Below are positions 7,708-14,456 of a stretch of 15,398 nt of DNA, piece by piece. A program made the position numbers and the translations under genes. The stretch is from an uncultured archaeon (GTDB lineage Archaea; Thermoproteota; Nitrososphaeria; Conexivisphaerales; CALBHZ01). Within the stretch, counting starts at the first letter, position 1, and each line of letters starts with the position of its first letter. Below the pieces are notes generated by a model. That model ran no database searches and was not told the origin of the DNA. It saw only the letters and a list, made by a program, of their open reading frames with translations. The stretch covers positions 1-15,398 of the forward strand of contig CALBHZ010000275.1 of NCBI GenBank assembly GCA_937892815.1, in the 5' to 3' direction.

Positions 7708-8211
7708 CTTTAAGCCCTGTTCTCCGCTTAGCTCTGGATGGAAGAGGACACCGTAAAATTCATTATATTTGTAAGCTTCAACTCCCATTTCCTCGCTTTC
7801 AGCTATTACCTCTAAACCTCTACCTAACCTAGATATCCTATACCCTCTAGAAACGAAGAACTCAACTTCTCCAACTTCTCTCCAGATCTTAGACGGCCTT
7901 AAGAACTTTATTCTAATGAAACCGTCTATTGGTTCTTTAGATCTAATTAGGCTTCCTCCTCTAAGCAAGTTGAAGAGCTCCGCTGAGTAACATATTAGTA
8001 AAGCGGGTTTCTTACAACCCTTCATTAAGCCCGATACCCATTTATCTACCTCCTTGTTCTTCCTAGCTCTTCCAGAAAAGACGTAAGCATCTGCATCGAT
8101 TAAACCAGATCCTTGTCTCAACACCTCTACTTCTCCAACACCTACCTTCTTTAAGGAGGATACCAGTTCAGGTATAGAGCTGCTTCCCCCGTCTACTACG
8201 ACTACCCTCAA
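7681..8211 (-). CDS. Divergent class-I glutamine amidotransferase-like protein
   Basis: A 176-residue single-domain protein with the fold signature of class I (triad) glutamine amidotransferases. The presumed nucleophile is Cys74 in ALLICYSAELFNLLRGG (70-86), and the His-Glu pair is in YGVLFHPE (153-160, H158 and E160). The closest family by look is the small archaeal GMP-synthase glutaminase subunit (GuaAa) or related stand-alone glutaminase-like proteins. However, the nucleophile elbow departs from GxCxGxQ: Leu72, Ser76 and Glu78 stand where Gly, Gly and Gln are usual, so glutamine hydrolysis is uncertain and a changed substrate is possible. The TTG start forms a 4-bp TTGA overlap with the stop of the riboflavin kinase gene, so translation is probably coupled. 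Last gene of the flippase operon. The biological role is unknown. Confidence 0.7.
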   Translation of the reverse strand: MRVVVVDGGSSSIPELVSSLKKVGVGEVEVLRQGSGLIDADAYVFSGRARKNKEVDKWVSGLMKGCKKPALLICYSAELFNLLRGGSLIRSKEPIDGFIRIKFLRPSKIWREVGEVEFFVSRGYRISRLGRGLEVIAESEEMGVEAYKYNEFYGVLFHPELSGEQGLKLLRNFLYG

Positions 8212-8966
8212 ACGAACACCTTCACCGTAACTCTATCTCCATCTTTTAAAGATAACGCATCTCTAAGCTTGACGGGAGCTATTACCTCTAACACGCTATT
8301 ATCGTAGTGCGTTCTCTCAATTATCAAGACCGCTCCTCTTATATCCTCAATTAAAGCGTGAAAGCACTTTAGAGAGCCGTAAGTTCTAATTCCGTTGGTA
8401 AATCCTCCGATCTTTATTCCGGACATCCTTCCTAAATCGTCCATCTGCTTCCTATAGCTTGATGATACCAGCTTTAAATTCAACGTACCGGGATAAGGCT
8501 CGAACCCCAATTTCTCCTTAAACTGCCTCCTGTATCCCTCTAAGCTCATGTAATACGCTCCCTCTCCTAACCCCGTAAAGACCTTTCCTACGAACTCTAG
8601 GATTTCCGGAGCCTCCTCCAGCCTACTTCTTAGCAATAGGTAGAGGGTAGCTACGGCGTTAATTCCCTTGCTCGTAAGCTTGACCTCCTCAACCTTTCCG
8701 CAAAAGGACCTTTCTATAAAACCGAGCTTCTCAAGCTCGAGCAAATGCTTGCTAGCCGCTTGTTGCGATTTACCTAGCCTTCTGGCTAGCTCGTAAGTAG
8801 TCAACGGGACAGGCCTTTCCTTAGCCCCCATTAATAGGAGCTCTATTAAGGTGGGCATTAGCGAAGGCCTCAAGTCCTTAATTAGCCTGTGCAATCTAAC
8901 GAACTTTTTAGTAAGAACTATATAATGTTTCCTTAGAAGAACTTCCTCTTTATCGATAATAGCCAT
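8208..8966 (-). CDS. ribK: Winged-helix / CTP-dependent riboflavin kinase (RbkR type)
   Basis: Phosphorylates riboflavin to FMN with CTP, the archaeal enzyme class. Kinase-domain signatures: GKVFTGLGEG 127-136, LGFEPYPGTLNLKL 153-166, TYG 195-197, and THYDNSVLEVIAPVKLR 219-235. Residues about 37-105 form a winged helix (TTYELARRLGKSQQAASKHL), so it belongs to the HTH-kinase fusions called RbkR, which in other archaea act as repressors of riboflavin genes. The ATG start gives a 34-bp overlap with the flippase gene and a 30-residue extension before the usual beginning of the family. TTATATAG on the minus strand near 8918-8925 lies about 30 nt before an in-frame TTG at 8891, so a shorter leaderless product (227 aa) is a real alternative. 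A palindrome in the operon promoter could be its own target. Confidence 0.93.
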   Translation of the reverse strand: MAIIDKEEVLLRKHYIVLTKKFVRLHRLIKDLRPSLMPTLIELLLMGAKERPVPLTTYELARRLGKSQQAASKHLLELEKLGFIERSFCGKVEEVKLTSKGINAVATLYLLLRSRLEEAPEILEFVGKVFTGLGEGAYYMSLEGYRRQFKEKLGFEPYPGTLNLKLVSSSYRKQMDDLGRMSGIKIGGFTNGIRTYGSLKCFHALIEDIRGAVLIIERTHYDNSVLEVIAPVKLRDALSLKDGDRVTVKVFV

Positions 8967-10381
8967 CCTCTAACTTCTCTATCTAAGGCTAAGAGGATCG
9001 AGAAGTAAACGCCTCCTCCAACAGCAGCTAAGACTAGCAGGTTTAAAGCCTGAACTACCGCTTGTACGCTCGGCCTTAACCACGTAGAAAAGAAGTACAA
9101 GACGATGCCTCCAACTATCGAAGATACCACGATGAACTTTAAATCTCCGACCTTTAAAGGCCACTCTCCCTTCTCCCTTAGAATGTAAGCCTTAACTCCA
9201 AACCCGATCGCGTTCGCAAGCATGTACATAGTAAGCCAAATTAAAAGCCCGTAGAATTCGTTTAGTTTGAACCCCTTGAAGATCATATACAATATCGCTA
9301 TGTAGGTAACGTTCTGTAAGAGGTAGATCTTCAGCCTAGTAGATAGGTATCCCTTTATAATGGGTCTCTCAACATCTACCTTCTCAATTCCCAGTAACAA
9401 TCTATCTGAAAGTATGTTTAAAGCGTAGAGAAAGCCGGCGATAGCTGAGATAGAGCCAAAGGGAGCGAGCCACACGTATTTTGGATTCAATAAGAACAGT
9501 AAGTGGCTCATACAGATGCTTAAGCCGAAACAAAGAGGAGCTGCCATAACTACGGCAGATTTCCAAACTTGCCTAATCTCCTCCTTTCCAGCTTCCTCCT
9601 TAATTAGAGAGGGATACAAAGCCATGCCTAACGCGGACGTATAGCTTAAAATGGTAATTAACGTAAATAGAATCCTATAGTAGCCGGATAGAAGTATACT
9701 GCCGAGAGCGTAAGAAACTACGTATACGTCTAAAAGGGCTATAATTGTAGATATCCTCGTAATTAAAGGCATCCATAGGTTCTTGACCGTTTCCTTCGCT
9801 AAACGCACGTCGATAACGGTAGCTGTAGGAAGAGATTTTATTGAGGCTACAGCTATTTCGACGACGAAGGCTATAGTTAAGGATAGAAATACCCCTGGTA
9901 CGCCTTGCTTCATTTCTACAACGAAGATATACGTCATTAGAACCCTCATAATTTCATAAGCTACCCCTCCTTTAACGATGTTTATCGGCTCTAAGGCGTA
10001 TATCGATCCTAGGATCCCTCCTCTTATGAGCAGGACTAACGAGAATACGAAGACTAGCATAAGGATACTAGGATCCCAACCGTAAACGAAGGATGAAGCT
10101 AAGTAGATTATGATAAATGAGATAGGGGAGAAGAGGAGAGGTAGACCGAGAAAGGTGTACCACGTTAGCTTGTTCCTCGCTACACATCTAGTAGCCCAAA
10201 AGCTAACGCTATCTCCAAATATAGCGGCAAAGGTCGCACCGGTCCTCAACAACTGATAAGCGGCAAACTCCTCTGGCCCCAACCTCCTCGTTAACATCAT
10301 TAAGAAGAGCATGCCGGCGAAAAGGCTTAATATTCTAAGGCTAAAAGCGGCCAGACCGGTCGCTCTTACCCCAAACCTCAA
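8933..10381 (-). CDS. Polysaccharide-type flippase (MOP/MVF superfamily, Wzx-like)
   Basis: A 482-residue integral-membrane protein with 12-14 predicted helices. The N-terminal pattern of MOP-superfamily lipid-linked oligosaccharide flippases is visible: a helix, then TRRLGPEEFAAY at 31-42, then a helix and FGDSVSFWATR. It probably moves a lipid-linked sugar across the cytoplasmic membrane for glycan or glycoprotein assembly, but the substrate is not readable and no glycosyltransferase genes are nearby. The start is TTG 10381, the only start that keeps the conserved first helix. It is the first gene of a three-gene operon with riboflavin kinase and an amidotransferase-like gene. That grouping is odd functionally and may reflect only shared transcription. 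Confidence 0.85.
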   Translation of the reverse strand: MRFGVRATGLAAFSLRILSLFAGMLFLMMLTRRLGPEEFAAYQLLRTGATFAAIFGDSVSFWATRCVARNKLTWYTFLGLPLLFSPISFIIIYLASSFVYGWDPSILMLVFVFSLVLLIRGGILGSIYALEPINIVKGGVAYEIMRVLMTYIFVVEMKQGVPGVFLSLTIAFVVEIAVASIKSLPTATVIDVRLAKETVKNLWMPLITRISTIIALLDVYVVSYALGSILLSGYYRILFTLITILSYTSALGMALYPSLIKEEAGKEEIRQVWKSAVVMAAPLCFGLSICMSHLLFLLNPKYVWLAPFGSISAIAGFLYALNILSDRLLLGIEKVDVERPIIKGYLSTRLKIYLLQNVTYIAILYMIFKGFKLNEFYGLLIWLTMYMLANAIGFGVKAYILREKGEWPLKVGDLKFIVVSSIVGGIVLYFFSTWLRPSVQAVVQALNLLVLAAVGGGVYFSILLALDREVRGWLLSIKRKFF

Positions 10382-10396
10382 ATCGACTTGGAGTTG

Positions 10397-10432
10397 AACT
10401 ACTAAAGGTAGTTAAGCTTATCTCTTTAAGAG
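10397..10432 (-). promoter_or_regulatory. Promoter and palindromic operator candidate of the flippase-ribK operon
   Basis: CTCTTAAAGAG (10422-10432, minus strand) is the best TATA candidate and predicts a start near 10402. Exactly there lies the perfect inverted repeat AACTACTAAAGGTAGTT (10397-10413) with 6-bp arms and a 5-bp centre. The layout mirrors the metal operon, whose operator also lies between TATA and start codon. The operon encodes an HTH-riboflavin kinase, a plausible binder. This is inferred from position and symmetry only. Confidence 0.45.
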
Positions 10433-10446
10433 CCTCAACACTAGTA

Positions 10447-10457
10447 GCTTATTTAAG
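10447..10457 (+). promoter_or_regulatory. TATA box of the radical SAM gene
   Basis: CTTATTTAAGG is centred about 27 nt before GTG 10480, fitting a leaderless transcript. A good Shine-Dalgarno-like GGAGGT (10462-10467) lies 12 nt before the GTG and would serve instead if transcription began farther upstream. Confidence 0.5.
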
Positions 10458-10479
10458 GGACGGAGGTTGAGAACCGCAC

Positions 10480-11520
10480 GTGGATAAGAGGCCGTTATTT
10501 AAGATCGACAGAGATAGCGGAATTCCGCTAATAGGATCCATAGCCTTTGGCTTAATAGATAGAGGAACGAATATAATACAAGTTAGGCCTATTACTGGTT
10601 GCCCTTTAAACTGTATATTCTGTAGCATAGATGAGGGCCCCAACTCTAGGACTAGATGGGCTAGGTATTACGTAGAGCTCGATTACCTACTGGAGTGGTT
10701 TAAGTGGTTGGTGAAGCTAAAGGGAGGGAAGGGCATAGAGGCTCACATAGATTGTGCTGGAGAACCCACTCTCTATCCAGAGCTCGTAGATCTCGTTCAA
10801 GCCTTGAGGGAAGTCAAGGGAGTTGAAGTGATATCAATGCAGACGCATGGAACTCTACTTAACGAAAGGAAGATAGATGAGCTAGAGGATGCAGGGATGT
10901 CTAGGATAAACCTATCCATAGACTCAATGGATCCCGATAAAGCAAAGCTATTAAGCGGTTCTCAATCTTACGATTTAAGTAAAATCCTAGGCCTTGCTGA
11001 GTACATAGCCTCGAGCAAGATAGATTTAATGATAGCGCCCGTATGGGTCCCGGGATACAACGATGAAGATATACCTAAGATCATCGAGTTCGCTTTGAAG
11101 ATAGGAGCGGGCAAGAAGTGGCCTCCATTGGGGATACAGAAGTACGAAGCCCATAAGAGAGGCAGGAAGCCCGTTAAATCTTGGCCTTATAGCCTATTTT
11201 ACGAAAAGCTTAGAGCTTTAGAAAGGAGGTATAACGTAAAGTTGAGGATCACGAAGAGGGATTTCAACGTCCACCCTTTGCCTACCCCTCCTATTCCCTT
11301 CGAGAAAGGAGAGGCTATAAAGGTGAAGATCGTTGGTCCGGGATGGCTTTACGATGAAGCCTTAGGCGTCTCAAGAGGCAGAGCTGTAACGCTTGTAGGC
11401 CTTCCTTACTTTAAAGAGGGGATAGAGGTTAAAGCTATAGTTAAATCCGTTAAGCATAATATCATCGTTGCGAAGCCTACGGAGAAATCCCTAATGATAA
11501 TTAAGGAGCTATTGAGGTGA
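10480..11520 (+). CDS. Radical SAM protein, archaeal COG2100-like, with C-terminal TRAM-like domain
   Basis: Iron-sulfur enzyme predicted to cleave S-adenosylmethionine for radical chemistry. The [4Fe-4S] ligands are C41, C45 and C48 in a CX3CX2C motif (TGCPLNCIFC, 39-48). The glycine-rich SAM-contact motif appears as DCAGEPTLYP at 91-100, and the barrel continues through NLSIDSMD (144-151). Residues about 270-335 form a separate small beta domain (EGEAIKVKIVGPG style through NIIVAKP) resembling a TRAM/OB fold, which often binds RNA. The arrangement matches the poorly characterised archaeal radical SAM group known as COG2100; I know of no assigned reaction. Its 346-residue length fits. It starts at GTG 10480, diverges from the flippase operon and is followed 35 bp later by an MFS gene with its own TATA box. 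Confidence 0.82.
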   Translation: MDKRPLFKIDRDSGIPLIGSIAFGLIDRGTNIIQVRPITGCPLNCIFCSIDEGPNSRTRWARYYVELDYLLEWFKWLVKLKGGKGIEAHIDCAGEPTLYPELVDLVQALREVKGVEVISMQTHGTLLNERKIDELEDAGMSRINLSIDSMDPDKAKLLSGSQSYDLSKILGLAEYIASSKIDLMIAPVWVPGYNDEDIPKIIEFALKIGAGKKWPPLGIQKYEAHKRGRKPVKSWPYSLFYEKLRALERRYNVKLRITKRDFNVHPLPTPPIPFEKGEAIKVKIVGPGWLYDEALGVSRGRAVTLVGLPYFKEGIEVKAIVKSVKHNIIVAKPTEKSLMIIKELLR

Positions 11521-11522
11521 AA

Positions 11523-11535
11523 AGCTTTAAAAACG
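11523..11535 (+). promoter_or_regulatory. TATA box of the first MFS gene
   Basis: GCTTTAAAAAC just after the radical SAM stop codon is centred about 27 nt upstream of GTG 11556, again the spacing of a leaderless start. Confidence 0.55.
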
Positions 11536-11555
11536 CAGTTTATTAGGAAGCTATC

Positions 11556-12710
11556 GTGATTAATTCAAGTAAGGCCTGGAGGCTAATCTTTCTCTTAGGC
11601 TTAGTGAGCTTATTTGCTGATGTAACTTACGAAGGAGCTAGAAGCATCATACCTAATTACTTAACCATAGTTCTAGGAGCTAGCGTGCTTATTTTGGGAA
11701 CCGTGACAGGGCTTGGAGAGTTCTTGAACTACGGATTAAGGCTAGCTACGGGCCCTCTCTCAGACCTAACTAGGAGGTATTGGCTTTTTACCTTCGTGGG
11801 ATACGTAGTGAATCTATTCGCCGTTCCTCTCTTGGCTTTAACCGGCGATTGGCAATCCGCTGCCGTGTTGATCATAGTGGAGAGGATGGGCAAGGCTATT
11901 AGAGCTCCAGCTAGAGATGTAATCATATCTAATGTATCTAAGGGGATAGGAAGAGGGAAGGCCTTTGGAGTTCATGAAGTTCTAGATCAAGTAGGAGCTA
12001 TCCTAGGCCCATCGATCGCCATCCTCGCTCTATACTTCACGAAGGAGAACTACAGGTACGCGTTTTCCGTTTTCGCCTTACCGGCTTTAATCGCTTTATC
12101 CTTTCTAGCGATAGCCTACCTATTCTTTAAACGCCATAGGGAGGAGCTCGTAGCGGAAGGGCCTTCTAAGGAGGGAAGGCTTGGCTTCAAATTCTGGTCT
12201 TATACCCTAGTGATAACTCTAAGCACGATGGGCTTGATGTACATCCCCTTCTTAATTTACAGAGCTGGAGAGAGCCATGCAATGCCTGAGTGGATCACCC
12301 CCTCGTTGCTCTTAATAGCTCAAGCGGTAGATGCTCTCATCGCTCCTTTCGCTGGACTCGCTTACGATAGAGTAGGCTTGAAATCGATATTCGCGATCTT
12401 TCCGTTTACCTTAGCCATACCTATCTTCGCTTATACCCCTCAAGCCTTCACCCTAATCTTAGCCGCAACGTCCCTAGGCGTAGTAATGGGCGTACAGGAG
12501 ACGATAGAGAGGGCGGCCGTAGCCGACCTATCTCCAGTCCAAGCTAGAGGAAGGGCTTACGGCATATTTAACGCCTTTCTAGGCCTATCTCTACTGTTGG
12601 GAGGGGTAGTTATAGGGTACTTATACTCCGTAGGCTTTACTTTAATTATCGTATATGCGATCGCAACTCAAGCCCTAGCTTTCATCATCGCGTTATTTAC
12701 GTTGAGATAG
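11556..12710 (+). CDS. MFS transporter
   Basis: A 384-residue major facilitator superfamily protein with about 11-12 membrane helices in two halves. The motif-A loop between helices 2 and 3 is GPLSDLTRRYW at 66-76, and its repeat in the second half is AYDRVGLK at 269-276. The loop VERMGKAIRAPARD (108-121) is typical of an archaeal and bacterial MFS subgroup whose substrates are unknown. Helices are compact and no large soluble insertion is present. It starts at GTG 11556 with a TATA box at leaderless spacing; the next in-frame start would remove the first helix. It is the last intact gene before a decayed region. Efflux of a small molecule is the generic expectation, with no substrate evidence. 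Confidence 0.88.
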   Translation: MINSSKAWRLIFLLGLVSLFADVTYEGARSIIPNYLTIVLGASVLILGTVTGLGEFLNYGLRLATGPLSDLTRRYWLFTFVGYVVNLFAVPLLALTGDWQSAAVLIIVERMGKAIRAPARDVIISNVSKGIGRGKAFGVHEVLDQVGAILGPSIAILALYFTKENYRYAFSVFALPALIALSFLAIAYLFFKRHREELVAEGPSKEGRLGFKFWSYTLVITLSTMGLMYIPFLIYRAGESHAMPEWITPSLLLIAQAVDALIAPFAGLAYDRVGLKSIFAIFPFTLAIPIFAYTPQAFTLILAATSLGVVMGVQETIERAAVADLSPVQARGRAYGIFNAFLGLSLLLGGVVIGYLYSVGFTLIIVYAIATQALAFIIALFTLR

Positions 12711-12987
12711 CGGACCCGCTGAGATAAGCTCGCTGTAACGAGCGGATGTCGGGTATTTCTCTCGTGCATTCAAACGATCAGAGGGCATCTTTGAGTCCTT
12801 TAGAAGCTTGTGAACTACATATAAAACCGTGATTTCTCGCTCTAACTGTTTTTGTCGACATTTTTCGAGGAATTTCGCACGATGTAAAGGCTTTTCCGGA
12901 TTATCTGTGATATCCTAAGGGATATTGTTTGTAAAGGCTTATTTTCAATTTATAGTTTTCTTCTGGAAACTCGGCTTATATTTCTTG
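12711..12987. other. Non-coding stretch after the MFS gene
   Basis: No gene is recognised. A small stem (GCTCG at 12728-12732 with CGAGC at 12739-12743) follows the MFS stop, and two T5 runs (12849-12853, 12861-12865) could end the MFS transcript in the archaeal manner. An 11-bp direct repeat TGTAAAGGCTT (12883-12893 and 12930-12940) flanks a perfect inverted repeat ATATCC-TAAG-GGATAT (12910-12925). ACATATAAAACC near 12816-12827 is TATA-like with no gene after it. Confidence 0.4.
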
Positions 12988-13034
12988 GGCCTCCGGAGCC
13001 GGAGACCCCGGGTTCAAATCCCGGCGGCCCGCCA
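12988..13034 (+). pseudogene. 3' half of tRNA-Arg(CCG), probable integration scar
   Basis: The segment reads as tRNA positions about 29-76. It has the anticodon loop CTCCGGA (12991-12997, anticodon CCG), anticodon-stem 3' strand GCCGG, variable loop AGACC, T-stem CCGGG with loop TTCAAAT and CCCGG (13008-13024), then the acceptor 3' strand and an encoded CCA (13032-13034). No 5' half (acceptor, D-arm) is present upstream. The acceptor strand CGGCCC-G-CCA seems one G short of the normal CGGGCCC-G-CCA, so it cannot be a working gene. Archaeal integrases commonly recombine between the anticodon loop and 3' end of tRNA genes and leave such a half copy, so this is probably an old att site. The intact partner is not in the window. 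Confidence 0.75.
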
Positions 13035-13074
13035 CTTATATACTTCTACATAAACTTCTCCCTTTCTGAAGTAG

Positions 13075-13260
13075 GCGTGGTGGCTGTCCAAGCTACTGAA
13101 AAACTATGTAAAGTTGCTGGAAATGCTAGAGGACCTATCTGAGACCGATAAGATACTGAGATGTAAGAAAGCTGGTCAAGAAGGAACATGGGAGACGAAG
13201 CTACTTAATAAGACTAAAATAACCACAATCGCGCTGGACTCTTTCGTTTTTAGCTGCTAA
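13075..13260 (+). other. Short unexplained open frame
   Basis: The frame is open for 61 codons ending at TAA 13258-13260. Possible starts are TTG 13114 and ATG 13123. The translation has a leucine-rich helical stretch (WWLSKLLKNYVKLLEMLEDL) but matches no family I know. A TATA-like CTTATATAC lies at 13035-13043, directly after the tRNA remnant. Given the decayed surroundings it is more likely a gene fragment or chance frame than a functional protein. Confidence 0.2.
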
Positions 13261-13671
13261 GTTCTCGGCTTTATTATCAGCTTTTTCTCCCATTCCCTAA
13301 ACGTTACTTCAAAGGCTTCGAAGAAGCCTTGTCGTCCTAATATCGCTATGTCGGAGGCGATGTACTCCGTAAATGCTATTGGCATTGATATGCTTCCCAG
13401 TTCTTCTATTGTTATCCTTACTTGTTTCTTGATATAGGCCTTTACATAGCCTCTTATACCTGCAAGATAGGCTTGTCCAGCATCCTCTAAGTCCACCCTG
13501 CATCCTCTGCGATACTTGTATGGAAGAGGCTTAAGGTAGCACCACTATCTACTAAGGCGTGGACGATGATTCTCTCCTCCCCTCAATCAGTATTGGTATA
13601 GTAGGGTAAAATCTCCCGTGATACAGAACGTATGGAAATACCTTCTCCGAACCACCTTGAGCAGTATTCAT
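13257..13671 (-). pseudogene. Clan AA (retropepsin-like) aspartic protease pseudogene
   Basis: Three reading frames together rebuild one protein of about 137 residues. Frame 1, from ATG 13671, gives FPYVLYHGRFYPTIPILIEG. Frame 2 carries the aspartic-protease active site HALVDSGATLSLF, with DSGA at 13549-13538. Frame 3, from about 13496, gives the C-terminal half with the family's ending AILGRQGFFEAFEVTF and stops at 13257. One frameshift lies in the purine-rich run at about 13584-13571, and the second at about 13500-13496. This pattern (DSGA, then about 70 residues, then ILGRxxF) is that of single-domain retropepsin-like proteases common in archaea. GGAGGT lies upstream of the ATG, 15 bp after the stop of the preceding broken gene, so the two once formed an operon. 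The function before decay is unknown. Confidence 0.75.
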
Positions 13672-13686
13672 CACCTAGAACCTCCA

Positions 13687-14042
13687 TTAAATGAAACCAA
13701 GTGTAAAGAGATTTAGATCACTAATAGATCTTGGCTTGGAACCTTGATTAACCCCGCACTCATCCTTCTTGTAACCCTTATAAGCCATTGTTTCACGAAG
13801 ATCCTTCAGAGTCCGAGCCCAAGCAACGATATACCCATCCACTGCAGCCCAGCAACCCGGCGGAACTTTGTCTAACTCTCCTGGCTTAATCGGCTACAAA
13901 GCTTTCTTTAGAGCCACGTAACCAAACTATCCACCTCCTAGACTTAACATAGCATCAGCAATAAATGCAAGAACATTTATTTATCCCGACTCATCACTAG
14001 CTTTAACCTCTATCCAGATTTCTTCAAGCCCTTACCTACCAT
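13687..14042 (-). pseudogene. Decayed gene of unknown family, former partner of the protease
   Basis: A protein-like sequence can be read from ATG 14042 to TAA 13687. It has a frameshift near 14030 (after MVGKGL) and in-frame stops at 13983-13981, 13929-13927 and 13896-13894. Between the stops the translation is not random: LEEIWIEVKASDESG, INVLAFIADAMLSLGGG, FGYVALKKAL, and a long intact tail beginning PIKPGELDKVPPGCWAAVDG and ending NLFTLGFI. I do not recognise the family. A small soluble helical protein is suggested by composition. It lies 15 bp upstream of the protease pseudogene on the same strand. Several independent lesions in both genes argue for real decay over sequencing error, since all flanking genes are intact. 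Confidence 0.6.
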
Positions 14043-14420
14043 ACTATAGCTAGAAGGTGTAGAGCAAGATCTTACATTTCCTCTTCCCGAGCTCCCATCT
14101 GTAGCGAGCAGAAACCTCTTAACTTTTCAAAATTTAGGATTTTGAGGCTTTATTTAGATCTTAAGCCTTTTGAAGATTTCGGCTTTCCATCTTTGAGCAT
14201 GACCGGTTAGTTTATTTTTATTGAGAGACGTGACCATAAGGTTACGGAATTAAAGGCTTGATAGAGCTGTTTGGCGCCACAGGCTTCTAAGCGTTGATGT
14301 GCTCTTCGATATGAGAGCTACTACGTGAGAAGATGAATTGCTTATCGTTCCGAATTTAGCGTGGCTGTAGAGGAAACTATATTGGGGATTACGTAAATAC
14401 CTCAAGCTTTTCCTACCTTA
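14043..14420. other. Non-coding stretch, no gene recognised
   Basis: All frames on both strands are interrupted and no RNA gene or insertion-sequence ends are visible. The composition is AT-rich, and short runs such as TTTTCAAAATTTAGGATTTTG (14125-14145) have no clear structure. It may be further decayed element DNA. Confidence 0.4.
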
Positions 14421-14433
14421 ACGCTTATTTACC
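14421..14433 (+). promoter_or_regulatory. TATA box of the second MFS gene
   Basis: CGCTTATTTACCG is centred about 30 nt before ATG 14457, with no Shine-Dalgarno sequence in between, again a probable leaderless start. Confidence 0.5.
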
Positions 14434-14456
14434 GTACACGGAGTTACAATTTAACT

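Noticed and set aside
12728..12743. Rho-independent-type terminator hairpin after the first MFS gene
   Set aside because: The stem is only 5 bp and is not followed by a T tract; archaeal termination relies mainly on T runs, which occur farther down.
12988..13034. A split-tRNA 3' half gene (as in Nanoarchaeum or Caldivirga)
   Set aside because: No GC-rich leader or bulge-helix-bulge partner is visible upstream, the similarity extends into the 5' side of the anticodon loop, and the acceptor strand seems one base short. A scar is simpler, though a genome search would settle it.
13309..13503. Second overlapping minus-strand frame in the protease region
   Set aside because: It overlaps the protease C-terminal frame in a different phase; its translation lacks the conserved motifs that the other frame carries.
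13035..14456. Intact insertion sequence or transposon in the decayed region
   Set aside because: No transposase motif, terminal inverted repeats or target-site duplication could be found by reading both strands.
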